64,000 nucleotides of DNA from NCBI RefSeq assembly GCF_947497005.1, contig NZ_CANMFF010000010.1, forward strand, positions 1 to 64,000, given 5' to 3'. The stretch is from an uncultured Ruegeria sp. (GTDB lineage Bacteria > Pseudomonadota > Alphaproteobacteria > Rhodobacterales > Rhodobacteraceae). How positions within the stretch are numbered: the first letter of the stretch is position 1; the number at the start of each line of letters is the position of its first letter. Below are positions 26,519 to 36,099 of this stretch, piece by piece. Below the pieces are notes generated by a model, which was given only the letters and a program-made list of their open reading frames with translations, had not been told where the DNA came from and made no database searches. The position numbers were made by a program, and so were the translations under genes.

Positions 26519-26808
26519 AACGCGCCCTCCCATTGGTAGGGTTGCTGCCTGCATGATGACCTCAAGAATACCTCATATCACATCGCTGGCTCATTGTCGC
26601 TTTGGCTTATTGGTAATTTACGCCTATGCACAGCAAAACTTGAGGGCCCATCCTGGATCAGACCTAAGCTTCAAGACGCTTGGACGGAAGCTATGAGAAA
26701 TAACGGAATCTCGCTCCAGGAGGTCAACCGACCAAACTTCAGGCATTCCTCAAACGTCCACCCTGCAAGCTTGAGCCCCTTGCGTAGTTTTCGATCAGGT
26801 CATCCGGA

Positions 26809-27686
26809 ATGTCGCGTGCACGAAAGGGCCCCAAGCCGTCACGGGTCTGGAACCGCATTCCCGAGCCGGGTCGAGAGAAGATCAAGGACTTGGCCCTGAA
26901 GGAAAGCGAGCTGTCGCCGCGCGAGTTGGCTGTGCGGTTCACTGACACGGAACAGTATTTTGTGTCAGAGGGTAAGGAGGATCAGTGATCCGTCCAGTGG
27001 ACGGATCACCCGACGAACGGATATCGCATGCTTAAGTCTTATGACCTGATCACCAGCCCAGCCTAAGTGGTTCTGTCGGCCGCAGACGAGTTTCACGAGA
27101 AAACCACTCGGCTGAACCTACTCTGGCAGACCGACTTCACTTACCTGAAAGTCATCGGCTGGGGCTGGTTCTATCTGTCGACCATCCTCGATGATTACAG
27201 CCGCCACATCATCGCCTGGAAGCTTTGCACGACGATGAAGTCGGGCGATGTGACCGACATGCTGGATCGGCGTTGCAAGCCTCAGGTTGTGATCAGGCGA
27301 CGGTTTTGCATAAGCCACGGCTGCTCAGCGACACCGGGCCCAGTTACATCTTCAGCGAGTTGGCCGATTGGCTGGAGGACCGGCAGATGGATCATATTCG
27401 AGGTGCTCCGTATCACCCGCAAACTCAGGGGAAGATCGAGCGATGGCACCAGACCTTGAAGAACCGCATCCTGCTGAAAAACTACTATCTGCCTGGCAAT
27501 CTAAGGTAACAGATCGATGCCTTCGTCGATCACTACAACCATCGACGCTATCACGAGAGACTGCAAAACCTCACCCTAGCCGATGTCTAGTTCGGACGCG
27601 GCCAGACCATCCTCCAACAAAGAGAAAGGATCAAACGAAAGACCATCAAAACCCGGCGCTTGCTTCACCGCAAATCCGCCGCATAA
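26809..27686 (+). pseudogene. Broken IS3-family transposase OrfB
   Basis: The pieces follow an IS3 OrfB from end to end: KPSRVWNRIPEPGREKIKD, SPRELAVRFTDTEQYFVSE, a lost stretch, LKSYDLITSPA-stop, EFHEKTTRLNLLWQTDFTYL, ILDDYSRHIIAWKLCTTM, a frame change to RLLSDTGPSYIFSELADW, YHPQTQGKIERWHQTLKNR, another stop, and FVDHYNHRRYHERLQNLT to the end. Three stops or frameshifts inactivate it. The end sequence TGTCCCAAAATTCCTGACG is seen at about 27739. The copy at 14147 is the same kind. Confidence 0.8.
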
Positions 27687-27834
27687 TCAAACCAACCAGA
27701 TGCGCCAGACCCTCTCTTAGCTCAGGCTGCAATCTGTCCCAAAATTCCTGACGACGGACAGGCATCACCCCATCAGGAGTTCTTTGTTGTGTGCCAGCAA
27801 ATGAGCGCAATTCAATGGTAAGTGACAAGGGACG

Positions 27835-28797
27835 CTACGCGCTGATAACTGACATTACGTTCTTTGAATCAAAATTTGCGCCACACAACAATACGACATT
27901 GGCTTGCCCATGCAGACGTTCGGAAATCTGGAATAATCCGGCAAGGGCAAGGGCGGCTGCCCCCTCCACAAGTTGATTTTCCTTTAGCGCCATCGCCTGA
28001 AGGGCGGACACAATTTCAGCCTCATCGCAGATCAGTACTTCGTCGATCACCTGCATTGCCAAAGGCAAGGTAACGCTGTCGGCATCGACGCCCCCGGCGA
28101 CCCCGTCTGCGAGCGTGTCGTAGTGGTCTGTTTCTACTACTTCACCCGCGCTCATCGAGGCGGCCAGTGCCGCAGAGTTTTTCGCCGACACGCCAAACAC
28201 TCGGGTGCCGGGATTGGCGTTTTTCAACGCGGCCCCTACGCCGCCGATCAAGCCACCGCCGCCCATGGAGATGAAGACGTTGTCGATCTGGTCCGTTTGC
28301 TCCAGCAGCTCCAGCCCGATCGTGCCTTGACCGGCAATTACAACAGGATCGTTATAAGGCGAGACGTAGGACAACCCACGCGAAGCAGCGAGTGATTGTG
28401 CGTACGTTTCGGCCTGACCTGATTCCTGACCATGCAGGATGACCTCGACGCCAAATGATTGAATTTTTGCCAATTTTGGCTTTGCGACAGTCTCGGGCAA
28501 CACGACTGTCAGGTTTTTTCCGACACGCGCCGCCGCGCGTGAACACGCAATTCCGTGGTTGCCGGAAGAGGCGGTGATCAATCCGGTATCACCCGTAATC
28601 GAAGTCATTTTACTGGCCGCACCACGCATTTTGAACGAGCCTGTGTGTTGAAAGTTCTCGGCCTTGAAACGCAGCCGGCAGTCCAGGTCTTCGCCCAGTT
28701 GCTGCGAGGGCAGCAACGGAGTTTCGTAGATGTAATCCCTGATACGGTCGCGGGCCTTTACGGCATTTTGTGCGGTTTCCTTCACAAGTGCATTCAT
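27835..28797 (-). CDS. PLP-dependent threonine/serine dehydratase-like enzyme (EutB-like)
   Basis: This 320-residue fold-type II PLP enzyme has the lysine motif HTGSFKMRGA (Lys56), the phosphate-side SSGNHG (77-82) and a glycine loop SMGGGGLIGG (about 178-186). It lacks the regulatory ACT domain of biosynthetic threonine deaminase. Relatives are catabolic threonine/serine dehydratases, serine racemases and the EutB enzyme of ectoine breakdown. It would remove water and ammonia from a hydroxy amino acid. It is the last gene of the nine-gene operon, with a four-base ATGA overlap with the aminotransferase before it. The hydroxyl-bearing substrate is not known. Confidence 0.85.
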   Translation of the reverse strand: MNALVKETAQNAVKARDRIRDYIYETPLLPSQQLGEDLDCRLRFKAENFQHTGSFKMRGAASKMTSITGDTGLITASSGNHGIACSRAAARVGKNLTVVLPETVAKPKLAKIQSFGVEVILHGQESGQAETYAQSLAASRGLSYVSPYNDPVVIAGQGTIGLELLEQTDQIDNVFISMGGGGLIGGVGAALKNANPGTRVFGVSAKNSAALAASMSAGEVVETDHYDTLADGVAGGVDADSVTLPLAMQVIDEVLICDEAEIVSALQAMALKENQLVEGAAALALAGLFQISERLHGQANVVLLCGANFDSKNVMSVISA

Positions 28798-29942
28798 GTC
28801 TTTTCTCGCGTGATGTCCGGACGGGGCAGGTTCGCGATAAATTCGCTCATCTTGGCTAATCCAGCTGTTAGAATCTCAGGGCTGTTGGCGTATCCAATGC
28901 GCAACCAGCCTTCCATATGCATCACCGATCCTGGGGTGAGCATGACACCGGTTGCCTGCAAAAGCTGAACACAGAAATCACGCGACGGCATATCAAAATC
29001 ATATTTCAGCAACGCTGTCGTTCCGCCTTGCGGTTTGATGTATGATATCGCGGGTTCGTTGGCCACCCAGTCGTCAAGAATCCGCAAGTTCTGCCGGGTG
29101 ATGCGCTGGCTGCGTTCGAGAATCCTTTCCTTGGCTTCCAGCGCCATGGCGGCAAAGTAATCATCCAGCATGCCCACGCTGATCGTGTTGTAGTCGCGGT
29201 GGATGGACACAGCCTCAAGCACGTCAACAGGACCTGCAATCCAACCCAGCCGCAGCCCAGCCAGAGAAAAGGTCTTGGACATGCCCGCAACACTGATGCC
29301 TTTGTCGTACAGATCGGCAATCGCGGGGGAAAAGCCGTCTCCGATCTGGCCAGTGCCGCGATATACTTCGTCACACAGGATGTAGGCATCGCTTGACCGG
29401 GCAATATCGATGAACTTGTTCAGGAAGTCGCCATCCATCACCGCACCGGTTGGGTTGTTGGGGTTGTTGATCACAACCAGCTTGGTATTCGGGCGGATCA
29501 AAGCGGCAAATTCTTCCAGATCGGGCAGGAAGCCGTTTTCTGGTCTCAGGTTCAGTATTTCGACCGTCGCACCATAGCTCTCGGGGATCGAATAATGCTG
29601 TTGATAGGTCGGCCGCACCGAAATCACATGATCACCGGGTTCGACCAGTGTTTCGTGCACCAGAGCGTTTGCGCCGATTGCCCCGTGGGTCACAACGATG
29701 TTGTCGCGCGTCTGATGCTTGTAGAGCGTGCATATATTGTCGCGTAGCCGGTCCGAGCCCTGAATGGCGCCGTAGGTCATTTTCATTGGCAACAGGTCAC
29801 TCAGAACTGTGTCGTTCTTGCCGGACATTCGTAGCAACTGATCAATTGTCAAAGATGCCACACAGGTTTCGCCCAGATTGAATTCGCAGTGGTTCTCGAA
29901 TTCATTCATCCAGATTTCGACACCAAATGGTTTGATTTTCAT
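28794..29942 (-). CDS. Class I/II PLP aminotransferase-like enzyme
   Basis: This 382-residue fold-type I enzyme has NNPNNPTG (about 159-166), an Asp-x-x-Tyr pair in LCDEVYRG (Asp191, Tyr194) and the PLP lysine in MSKTFSLAGLRLGW (Lys223). The opening GVEIWMNEFE is distinctive. Family members transaminate amino acids, but relatives also perform eliminations, cyclisations or oxidations on amino acids, so the reaction is open. It lies between the cyclodeaminase-like gene (30 bases upstream) and the dehydratase gene (overlapping), so all three probably act on successive intermediates of the compound imported by the ABC system. Confidence 0.85.
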   Translation of the reverse strand: MKIKPFGVEIWMNEFENHCEFNLGETCVASLTIDQLLRMSGKNDTVLSDLLPMKMTYGAIQGSDRLRDNICTLYKHQTRDNIVVTHGAIGANALVHETLVEPGDHVISVRPTYQQHYSIPESYGATVEILNLRPENGFLPDLEEFAALIRPNTKLVVINNPNNPTGAVMDGDFLNKFIDIARSSDAYILCDEVYRGTGQIGDGFSPAIADLYDKGISVAGMSKTFSLAGLRLGWIAGPVDVLEAVSIHRDYNTISVGMLDDYFAAMALEAKERILERSQRITRQNLRILDDWVANEPAISYIKPQGGTTALLKYDFDMPSRDFCVQLLQATGVMLTPGSVMHMEGWLRIGYANSPEILTAGLAKMSEFIANLPRPDITREKT

Positions 29943-29972
29943 TGTGCGATCCTTGTTGCTGTGCGCCCGGTG

Positions 29973-30929
29973 TCAGTAGATCTGCGAGAGTTTATAGATG
30001 CCATGGGCCATCGCGATATCTTCCAACCCTAGTCCGATCGAACGAAAAAAAACGGATTTTTCATAGTTGGGTTTTGGGCAAGTTCCGCAGACCAGTTGCG
30101 CCAGGTCGCCGCAAATCTGATCCGCAGACCAGTCGCCCGCTGCCGTGGCCAATTTCATCTCGCCAGCACTGCCGGGTGTCGTCGGAAGGTAGTCGCAAAA
30201 CACATCGGCCAAGGGCAGGAAGTCGGGCGCAACCTCGTGGGCGTTAGCAACGTTCGTGCTGATAGACGTAAACAGGGACGGCTTTCCGGTGTCTTTCGGG
30301 TCGATCACCGGCGTTCCTGAAGACGTGCACAACATGACCACATCGCACCCGGTCAGACAACTTGAACTATCGGCGGCGATTTCGATCTTGCCGTCAAAAC
30401 TACGCCACTTTGCCTGACGTTCTGGATCAGCGATCAACCCCGGCGAATAGACAGTCACGCTTGTCCAGTTTCGCAAATCCTGGACGTGTTGAAAATGCGC
30501 TTCAGCCACTGCGCCGCTGCCTATGATTGCCAGTCGATGGGCGTTTGCCGGGGCAAGCAAGTCAACGGCCAGTGCAGTGGTTCCTGCCGTACGTTCAATG
30601 GTCAGCCTGCCACTATCGCACCACATTAGTGGATCCCCGGTTTCCATCGACATCAGGCAGGTCCAAGCGGTTATGACCGGGGTGGCATCTGTGACAATGT
30701 AGGGGGACAGTTTGGCGCCAAAAACGCCCATATCAGCAACCGCGCCCAGATAAGTAATGAAGTCACCCTTGGCATTCGGAAAATCTGTGATGGTTTGTGG
30801 CGGTTGGACTGCTCGCTCGGTTCCAAGCGCCTGGAAAAGCGTCGTTAGTTCAGATTTGACATCCAGCCCCGGAAGCAACGCATCCACGGCAGTCGCGTCA
30901 AGAATCTTGGGCGTGGCCTGGTTGGTCAT
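29973..30929 (-). CDS. Ornithine cyclodeaminase/mu-crystallin family protein
   Basis: This 318-residue NAD(P)-binding protein has the family lysine in FGAKLSPY (Lys73), an Arg in LTIERTAGTTALA and the dinucleotide loop IIGSGAVAEAHFQH (about 135-148). The family includes ornithine cyclodeaminase, alanine dehydrogenase of archaea, ketimine reductases and the EutC protein of ectoine use. It could reduce a cyclic imine or deaminate with ring closure. It sits five bases after the phosphatase-like gene. In ectoine clusters an EutB-EutC pair occurs together, as here, but the other ectoine genes are absent. Confidence 0.85.
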   Translation of the reverse strand: MTNQATPKILDATAVDALLPGLDVKSELTTLFQALGTERAVQPPQTITDFPNAKGDFITYLGAVADMGVFGAKLSPYIVTDATPVITAWTCLMSMETGDPLMWCDSGRLTIERTAGTTALAVDLLAPANAHRLAIIGSGAVAEAHFQHVQDLRNWTSVTVYSPGLIADPERQAKWRSFDGKIEIAADSSSCLTGCDVVMLCTSSGTPVIDPKDTGKPSLFTSISTNVANAHEVAPDFLPLADVFCDYLPTTPGSAGEMKLATAAGDWSADQICGDLAQLVCGTCPKPNYEKSVFFRSIGLGLEDIAMAHGIYKLSQIY

Positions 30930-30934
30930 GTGAG

Positions 30935-31723
30935 TTAACTTTCGTTCAGCGAAAGGATGATTTCCGGCAATCGGGATTTATCGCCAGCCGCCAGCACCGT
31001 GCCGTCCATGTCAAATGATAATTCCGATCCGTCCCATGTGGTTACAATGCCGCCCGCGCCCTGAATTACCGCCGCGCACGCGTAAATATCAAAGGCATCA
31101 AGGCCCGCATCAACGGCGAAATCGGTTCGACCTGACGCCAGAACACCGTATGAAAAACACGAGCCACCATATTGGACATAGGCCACTTTTTTGCGCAGCG
31201 TGGTAAACCGCGCCAGTTGATCAGATGACATGAAATCAGAGTTGCTACATGTAACATAGGCCGAGCTAAGCGCCTCACAGGCTCGGGTCTTTACAGGCTT
31301 GCCGTTATGAAATGCGCATATGTTGTTAACCCCAGCCCAGCGGTCATCAGTCAGTGGGTGATCAATAACCCCGATAAAGGGTTTGCCCTTCCACGCCAGC
31401 GCAATCAACGTGCCGTAAACGGGTATCCCGGCAACAAATGCTGCGGTGCCATCTATGGGATCAAGTACCCAGACAAACTCCGCATCTGTGTTAATGTTCT
31501 CAAATTCTTCACCAAATATCCCGTGTTCGGGATAACGGGATATGATCATCTCGCGCAGCTTTTCCTCGACCGCCTTGTCGGTTGTGGTCACATACGACGC
31601 ATCGGCCTTGATCGTAACTTCGGGCAATTTCTGTGACGCCATCAGTAACATCGAGCGGCTGGCATCGGCCAGGGTCTCTGCAAAGGACAGAAAATCAGCA
31701 TGTTGGGGGAGTTCGGATGTCAT
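30935..31723 (-). CDS. Inositol-monophosphatase family phosphatase
   Basis: This 262-residue enzyme has the metal-site motifs of the Li-sensitive phosphatase family: GEEF (71-74), LDPIDGTAAF (Asp88, Asp91) and a C-terminal GLDAFDIYACAAVIQGAGG. Members dephosphorylate inositol phosphate, histidinol phosphate, fructose bisphosphate or 3'-phosphoadenosine phosphate. The layout is close to histidinol-phosphate phosphatases of the HisN type. Its place in an amino-acid uptake and breakdown operon is unusual and hints that one intermediate is a phosphate ester, or that the gene serves an amino alcohol phosphate. Confidence 0.85.
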   Translation of the reverse strand: MTSELPQHADFLSFAETLADASRSMLLMASQKLPEVTIKADASYVTTTDKAVEEKLREMIISRYPEHGIFGEEFENINTDAEFVWVLDPIDGTAAFVAGIPVYGTLIALAWKGKPFIGVIDHPLTDDRWAGVNNICAFHNGKPVKTRACEALSSAYVTCSNSDFMSSDQLARFTTLRKKVAYVQYGGSCFSYGVLASGRTDFAVDAGLDAFDIYACAAVIQGAGGIVTTWDGSELSFDMDGTVLAAGDKSRLPEIILSLNES

Positions 31724-31736
31724 CTGAATGATGCCT

Positions 31737-32489
31737 TCAATGAGAGAGGATCTGGCTTAGGAAATTTTTGGTGCGTTCGCTTCTCGGGTTTTCGAAGAAT
31801 TCAGTTGGCGGTGCTTCTTCAACAATTTCGCCTTTATCCATGAAAATCACACGATCGGCGACAGAGCGGGCAAATCCCATTTCATGGGTCACACAGATCA
31901 TGGTCATACCCTCTTTGGCCAGATCGACCATGACCTCAAGAACCTCGTTTATCATTTCCGGGTCCAGTGCGGATGTGGGTTCATCAAACAGCATTATCTC
32001 AGGCTTCATGCATAGCGCACGCGCGATAGCGACCCGTTGCTGTTGTCCCCCTGACAGCGCAATCGGGTATTTGTTAGCCTGTTCAGGTATCTTCACCCGT
32101 TCCAGATAGTGCATCGCCGTCTCACGGGCCTTGGTCTTGGATATCTTGCGAACCAGTTGTTGTGCCAGCATCAGGTTTTTGACGATTGTCATGTGCGGAA
32201 ACAGGTTGAAGCTTTGGAAAACCATACCAACTTCGCGGCGCACCGCATTGATGTCTTCGATCTGATCAGTCAGTTCTTTGCCACCAATGACGATATGGCC
32301 ATCATTGTGCTCTTCCAGTCGGTTGATGCAACGGATCATCGTTGATTTACCCGAGCCAGACGGTCCGCAAACCACAATGCGCTCGCCCTTACGCACCTCA
32401 AGATTGATGTTCTTGAGCGCTTGAAACTTTCCGAAGAATTTGTTGACCCCCTGCATCTGGATCAAAGGCTGCGCGTCTGCTGTGCTCAT
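31737..32489 (-). CDS. Polar amino acid ABC transporter ATPase
   Basis: This 250-residue ATPase powers the importer encoded with it. It has Walker [10 protein letters not shown] (42-50), the Q-loop [11 protein letters not shown], the signature LSGGQQQR, Walker B IMLFDEP and the H-loop CVTHEMGFA, with the [11 protein letters not shown] ending typical of GlnQ/HisP-type ATPases. The ATG at 32489 is set by GGGAGGGG upstream and lies one base after the permease stop; an earlier in-frame start would overlap the permease gene. Confidence 0.93.
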   Translation of the reverse strand: MSTADAQPLIQMQGVNKFFGKFQALKNINLEVRKGERIVVCGPSGSGKSTMIRCINRLEEHNDGHIVIGGKELTDQIEDINAVRREVGMVFQSFNLFPHMTIVKNLMLAQQLVRKISKTKARETAMHYLERVKIPEQANKYPIALSGGQQQRVAIARALCMKPEIMLFDEPTSALDPEMINEVLEVMVDLAKEGMTMICVTHEMGFARSVADRVIFMDKGEIVEEAPPTEFFENPRSERTKNFLSQILSH

Positions 32490-32490
32490 G

Positions 32491-33186
32491 TTACCCCTCC
32501 CGTTCCATGTATCGGCCGAGATATCTTTCAATCACACCGAACAGTTTCTGAATCCCGAATGTGAAAATCATGTAGACGATCGCAAGCGATATGAAGATTT
32601 CATAAGGTGCATAAGTATCGGCCACGATGGTCCGCGCGATGCCAGTCATATCCGCAATAGTGATTGTGCTGGCCAGCGCAGTAGATTTCAGCAGGCTGAT
32701 CACATCATTGCTGTAGGCCGGCAGCGCCAGTCGCGTAGCGATCGGGGCAGTGAGGTAGATGAAATTCTGCCGTGCGGACATGCCTAGGGCTGAACCAGCC
32801 TCTAACACGCCTTTGCTCACGCCCAACACGCCACCGCGCAAAATTTCCGAAACATAGGCCCCGGTGTTCAATGTCAGCGCCAGGATCGCACAACCCGTCG
32901 GTTCGCGCAGGATGGGCCAGAAGATGCTGTCGCGTACCGCCTCGAACTGCGGCAGGCCGTAGTAGATGATGAAAATCTGTACCAGGATCGGTGTGCCCCG
33001 GAATACATAGATGTAAACCTGTGCTGGAAAATTCAGAAACCACCTGCCACTGATCCGCATCAACAACAGACAGATCGCCAGTATCAGCCCAAGAAATCCT
33101 GACACGATCAACAGCTTGAACGTTATCCCGATGCCCATCAGCATTAATGGCAGGCTTTCGGCAATAAGGTTGAGATCAAAGCTCAT
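32491..33186 (-). CDS. Polar amino acid ABC transporter permease (second)
   Basis: This 231-residue inner-membrane protein of about five segments belongs to the HisM/GlnP permease group. It carries the cytoplasmic EAA loop in [19 protein letters not shown], which contacts the ATPase, and the [13 protein letters not shown] segment before it. It overlaps the other permease by ATGA, and the pair should form the heterodimeric channel. Confidence 0.9.
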   Translation of the reverse strand: MSFDLNLIAESLPLMLMGIGITFKLLIVSGFLGLILAICLLLMRISGRWFLNFPAQVYIYVFRGTPILVQIFIIYYGLPQFEAVRDSIFWPILREPTGCAILALTLNTGAYVSEILRGGVLGVSKGVLEAGSALGMSARQNFIYLTAPIATRLALPAYSNDVISLLKSTALASTITIADMTGIARTIVADTYAPYEIFISLAIVYMIFTFGIQKLFGVIERYLGRYMEREG

Positions 33187-33878
33187 TTGGCACCTATCGT
33201 GGTGCGTTCACCAAATTTTTCAATTCCCATCACAACCAGGGTAATGATCGTAGAAAAGCCCAGATAGATAGCACCGACGACGATATACATCGTAAACGGT
33301 TTACCCGTGACTGTAATCGCCTGCTTGGCCACAAACATCGTTTCATTCAACCCGATGATTGATATCAGCGCGGTGTCCTTGATCAGCGACAACATGTGGT
33401 TTCCGAACGGCGGCAACGCCAGTCGCCACATCTCGGGAATGCGCACGTAGATGAATGTTTGCAGATTGCTCATCCCCAATGCGCGGGCCGCCTCGATACT
33501 ACCGGGGTTAACGCCCAGAAACGCACCGCGAAAAGTTTCGGTGGCATAGGATCCCACGATAATTGAGATCGCTATCGTGCCGGCCCAAAATGGCGGTACA
33601 TCGACAAACTTGATCTCTGGATTGAAGATTTGTGCGATCGCGGTCAGAGTGATTGCCGATCCGAAATAAAGCAGCAGAATGACCAGGATCTCCGGCGTAC
33701 CGCGAAAGATCACCGTATACGCACCAGCGATTTTCTGAGCAACGCGGCTATTGGACAGTTTGGCCATCGCCCCCAACAGCCCGAAAATTATCATCAGGCC
33801 CAGCGAACACATGAAGACCTGTCCGACGACAATTGCGCCCCAGAAATAGTCATCCCACCAGCCGGTTAGTACGTCCAC
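33183..33878 (-). CDS. Polar amino acid ABC transporter permease (first)
   Basis: This 231-residue permease has the same fold as its neighbour, with FRGTPEILVILLLYF at the first conserved segment, YATETFRGAFLGVNPGSIEA, and the EAA loop ARALGMSNLQTFIYVRIPE. It follows the binding-protein gene by 98 bases that contain a strong stem-loop (33930-33958), so it may be expressed less than the receptor. Confidence 0.9.
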   Translation of the reverse strand: MDVLTGWWDDYFWGAIVVGQVFMCSLGLMIIFGLLGAMAKLSNSRVAQKIAGAYTVIFRGTPEILVILLLYFGSAITLTAIAQIFNPEIKFVDVPPFWAGTIAISIIVGSYATETFRGAFLGVNPGSIEAARALGMSNLQTFIYVRIPEMWRLALPPFGNHMLSLIKDTALISIIGLNETMFVAKQAITVTGKPFTMYIVVGAIYLGFSTIITLVVMGIEKFGERTTIGAK

Positions 33879-33929
33879 GCCCTGTCCTCTGCCTTATGAA
33901 CGGATGCCGTTCCCTCTTCCCAAATCTCA

Positions 33930-33958
33930 GCGGCAGGACACTGGAATGCGCCTGCCGC
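33930..33958 (-). promoter_or_regulatory. Intercistronic stem-loop after the binding-protein gene
   Basis: GCGGCAGG (33930-33937) and CCTGCCGC (33951-33958) form a perfect eight-pair GC-rich stem with a 13-base loop, in the gap between the receptor and first permease genes. No T run follows, so partial termination or protection of the receptor mRNA is likely. Confidence 0.6.
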
Positions 33959-33976
33959 CTGCCAGGGAGAAGTAGT

Positions 33977-34792
33977 TTACTGCCCCCATTCATCCTTGTG
34001 CAGTTTGAAGGGGAAAATTTTCATTGCGTAACCTTCCAGTTCACCGGAATTGATCAGTTCTTTGAGCGCGCTGTTCAGGCGACCCTTCAGTTCATCTTCA
34101 CCCTGACGCATTCCGATACCCACACCGATTCCGAAGTATTTTTCTTCGTCAACTACAGGGCCTTTGAATTCAAACCCGGCACCGTCTTCCTTGCTCAGAA
34201 ATTTCAGATGCGCCTTCATTGGGTTGGTCATGATCAAATCGACACGACCATTTTGCAGATCCAGATACAAGGGCTCTGAACCGTCGTACAAAACCACATC
34301 GGCACCCGGCAAAACGTCTTCAAACCAGCTGGCATAGGTGGTGGCCCGTTCCAGGCCGACACGCAGGCCGTTGAAATTATCGGGAATTGGATTGCCCGCA
34401 TCGTCAAACAGGTCCATTTCCTTAGACTTCGGACCAAGCATTTGACCGGTCGAGAAGCGGTAAGGACCGGAAAAGTCGATCTTCTCCTTGCGCTTTTCGG
34501 TGATCGACATGGATGCAATGATCAGATCAAATTTGTTGGCCAGCAGGGCAGGTATCATACCGTCCCATTCCTGACAGACAAACTCCAGTTCCACGCCGAT
34601 GATGGCGGCAACCCCGTTGGCGACATCTACGTCGTATCCAGCCAGCTCACCGTCAGCAGTCTTGTAGTTGAAAGGCGCATAGGTACATTCCATTCCTACG
34701 CGAAGGGTTTCCGCAGAAGCAGTGCCCGCTGTTCCAAGCGTCAGCGCCGCGGACAGGCCAATGGCCAGATTTCTAAGCATTGTCAGTTTCAT
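33977..34792 (-). CDS. Amino acid ABC transporter substrate-binding protein
   Basis: This 271-residue periplasmic receptor has a signal peptide (cleavage near TASAETLR, about residue 27) and the SBP_bac_3 pattern: RVGMECTYAPFNYK, GELAGYDVDVANGVA, LIIASMSITEKRKEKIDFSGPY. Lysine/arginine/ornithine and ectoine receptors share this fold. The ligand cannot be told from sequence, but the nearby enzymes suggest an amino acid with more than one nitrogen or a hydroxyl group. It is the second gene of the operon. Confidence 0.9.
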   Translation of the reverse strand: MKLTMLRNLAIGLSAALTLGTAGTASAETLRVGMECTYAPFNYKTADGELAGYDVDVANGVAAIIGVELEFVCQEWDGMIPALLANKFDLIIASMSITEKRKEKIDFSGPYRFSTGQMLGPKSKEMDLFDDAGNPIPDNFNGLRVGLERATTYASWFEDVLPGADVVLYDGSEPLYLDLQNGRVDLIMTNPMKAHLKFLSKEDGAGFEFKGPVVDEEKYFGIGVGIGMRQGEDELKGRLNSALKELINSGELEGYAMKIFPFKLHKDEWGQ

Positions 34793-34824
34793 TTCTTCCT
34801 CCAGGTTGATGGACTTTTCAGTCT

Positions 34825-36078
34825 CTATTTTGTTCGCGCGACAGTCTTTTGAACTTCGTCGATAATGCTCTCGACCTCATCATTCGTGTTGTAATGTGCC
34901 AGCCCGATGCGGACGACACCCTCGTCCAGCGGCAGGTTCAACGCGCGTGCCGGTTCATATGCATAGTTGTGACCATGCCAGACATGGATGCCCGCAAAGG
35001 CCAGTGCCCGCGCGATTTCAGTCGGCTTCACACTGGAGTGCCGGATCGAGACAGTTGGCACCCGGTGTTTAACACGATTTGGATTCGTGATCCCATAAAT
35101 CGACACGCCAGGAATCTGGGCCAACCCATCAATCAGCATATTGGTCAGTGGCTCTTCGTAATCCCGTGACATCTGATAAGCGGTCGTTATCAGCGCGCGG
35201 CGATTATCTGATGCCGATTCCAGTCGGCCCAAATCCTCAAAATACGCGACTGTCGCAGATAGTCCGGCCAGCAGCTCAAACTGCGGCGTACCAAGTTCAA
35301 ACCGATCCGGCGTATCATCCGATACGCAGCGCCCCTTGTAGGGATAAAGATCTTGCAGGATATCCTTGCGTCCCCAAAGCAACCCCAGATGCGGACCAAA
35401 AAACTTGTAAGACGAACAGGCCAGAAAGTCGCAACCAAGCGCCTGCACGTCGACTAAGTGATGCGGCGCCAGTTGCACTGCGTCCACGAACACAAGCGCG
35501 CCCGCGTCTTTTGCCATGGCGGACAGGCCCGCAACATCATTGATAGATCCTGTCATGTTGCTCGCATGGTTCAGCGCCAACAATCGCGTCCTATCTGTCA
35601 GCAGCGCACTCAGGTCTTCCGGTTCCACAACCCATGTTTCGCGGTTGAAATCGAGCCAGCGGACAACCAGCCCCATGTCTTCGGCAATCGTCAACCAAGG
35701 CCCAACATTTCCTTCATGTTCCATTCGGGTAATGATGATTTCGTCACCTGGTTCAAAGTCCCGGCAAATGCTGCGTGACATGTGAAATGTCAGCGCAGTC
35801 ATGCTTTGACCAATGACCACTTCCCGGCCCGACGACGCACCCAGAAACACAGCTGCATCGTCATGGGACTTTAGTGTTATGCGGTCCGTTTCAACACTCG
35901 TGTTAAAATGTCCCCCGGCATTCGCTGATGTCGTCAGCATGTATTGCGATACCGCTTCAGCAACCGAAGCAGGAACCTGCGTTCCCGCAGGGTTGTCCGC
36001 ATAAATGCGACCGCAGCCATCGTCGCGTATCGCAAGTGCCGGGAAGCGAGCCCTTACGTCTGAAATCGGAAATTTCAT
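34825..36078 (-). CDS. Class V aminotransferase, cysteine-desulfurase-like
   Basis: This 417-residue fold-type I PLP enzyme resembles the cysteine desulfurase-like group: FVDAVQLAPHH (Asp199, Gln202) and the PLP lysine in CSSYKFFGPH (Lys225), with AHYNTNDEVESII near the end. It lacks an obvious flexible catalytic cysteine loop, so a role as a lyase or aminotransferase on the imported compound is more likely than sulfur transfer; kynureninase-like and isopenicillin-N-epimerase-like enzymes share this fold. AGGACGG precedes the ATG. It is the first gene of the nine-gene operon and is divergent from a LuxR-type regulator. Confidence 0.85.
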   Translation of the reverse strand: MKFPISDVRARFPALAIRDDGCGRIYADNPAGTQVPASVAEAVSQYMLTTSANAGGHFNTSVETDRITLKSHDDAAVFLGASSGREVVIGQSMTALTFHMSRSICRDFEPGDEIIITRMEHEGNVGPWLTIAEDMGLVVRWLDFNRETWVVEPEDLSALLTDRTRLLALNHASNMTGSINDVAGLSAMAKDAGALVFVDAVQLAPHHLVDVQALGCDFLACSSYKFFGPHLGLLWGRKDILQDLYPYKGRCVSDDTPDRFELGTPQFELLAGLSATVAYFEDLGRLESASDNRRALITTAYQMSRDYEEPLTNMLIDGLAQIPGVSIYGITNPNRVKHRVPTVSIRHSSVKPTEIARALAFAGIHVWHGHNYAYEPARALNLPLDEGVVRIGLAHYNTNDEVESIIDEVQKTVARTK

Positions 36079-36099
36079 GCAGCCGTCCTAAATTCCCAC

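Noticed and set aside
27835..34792. Ectoine/hydroxyectoine utilisation cluster (ehu-eut)
   Set aside because: EutB- and EutC-like genes and an amino-acid importer are present, but the ectoine hydrolase, deacetylase and EutA genes are missing and extra PLP enzymes and a phosphatase are present.
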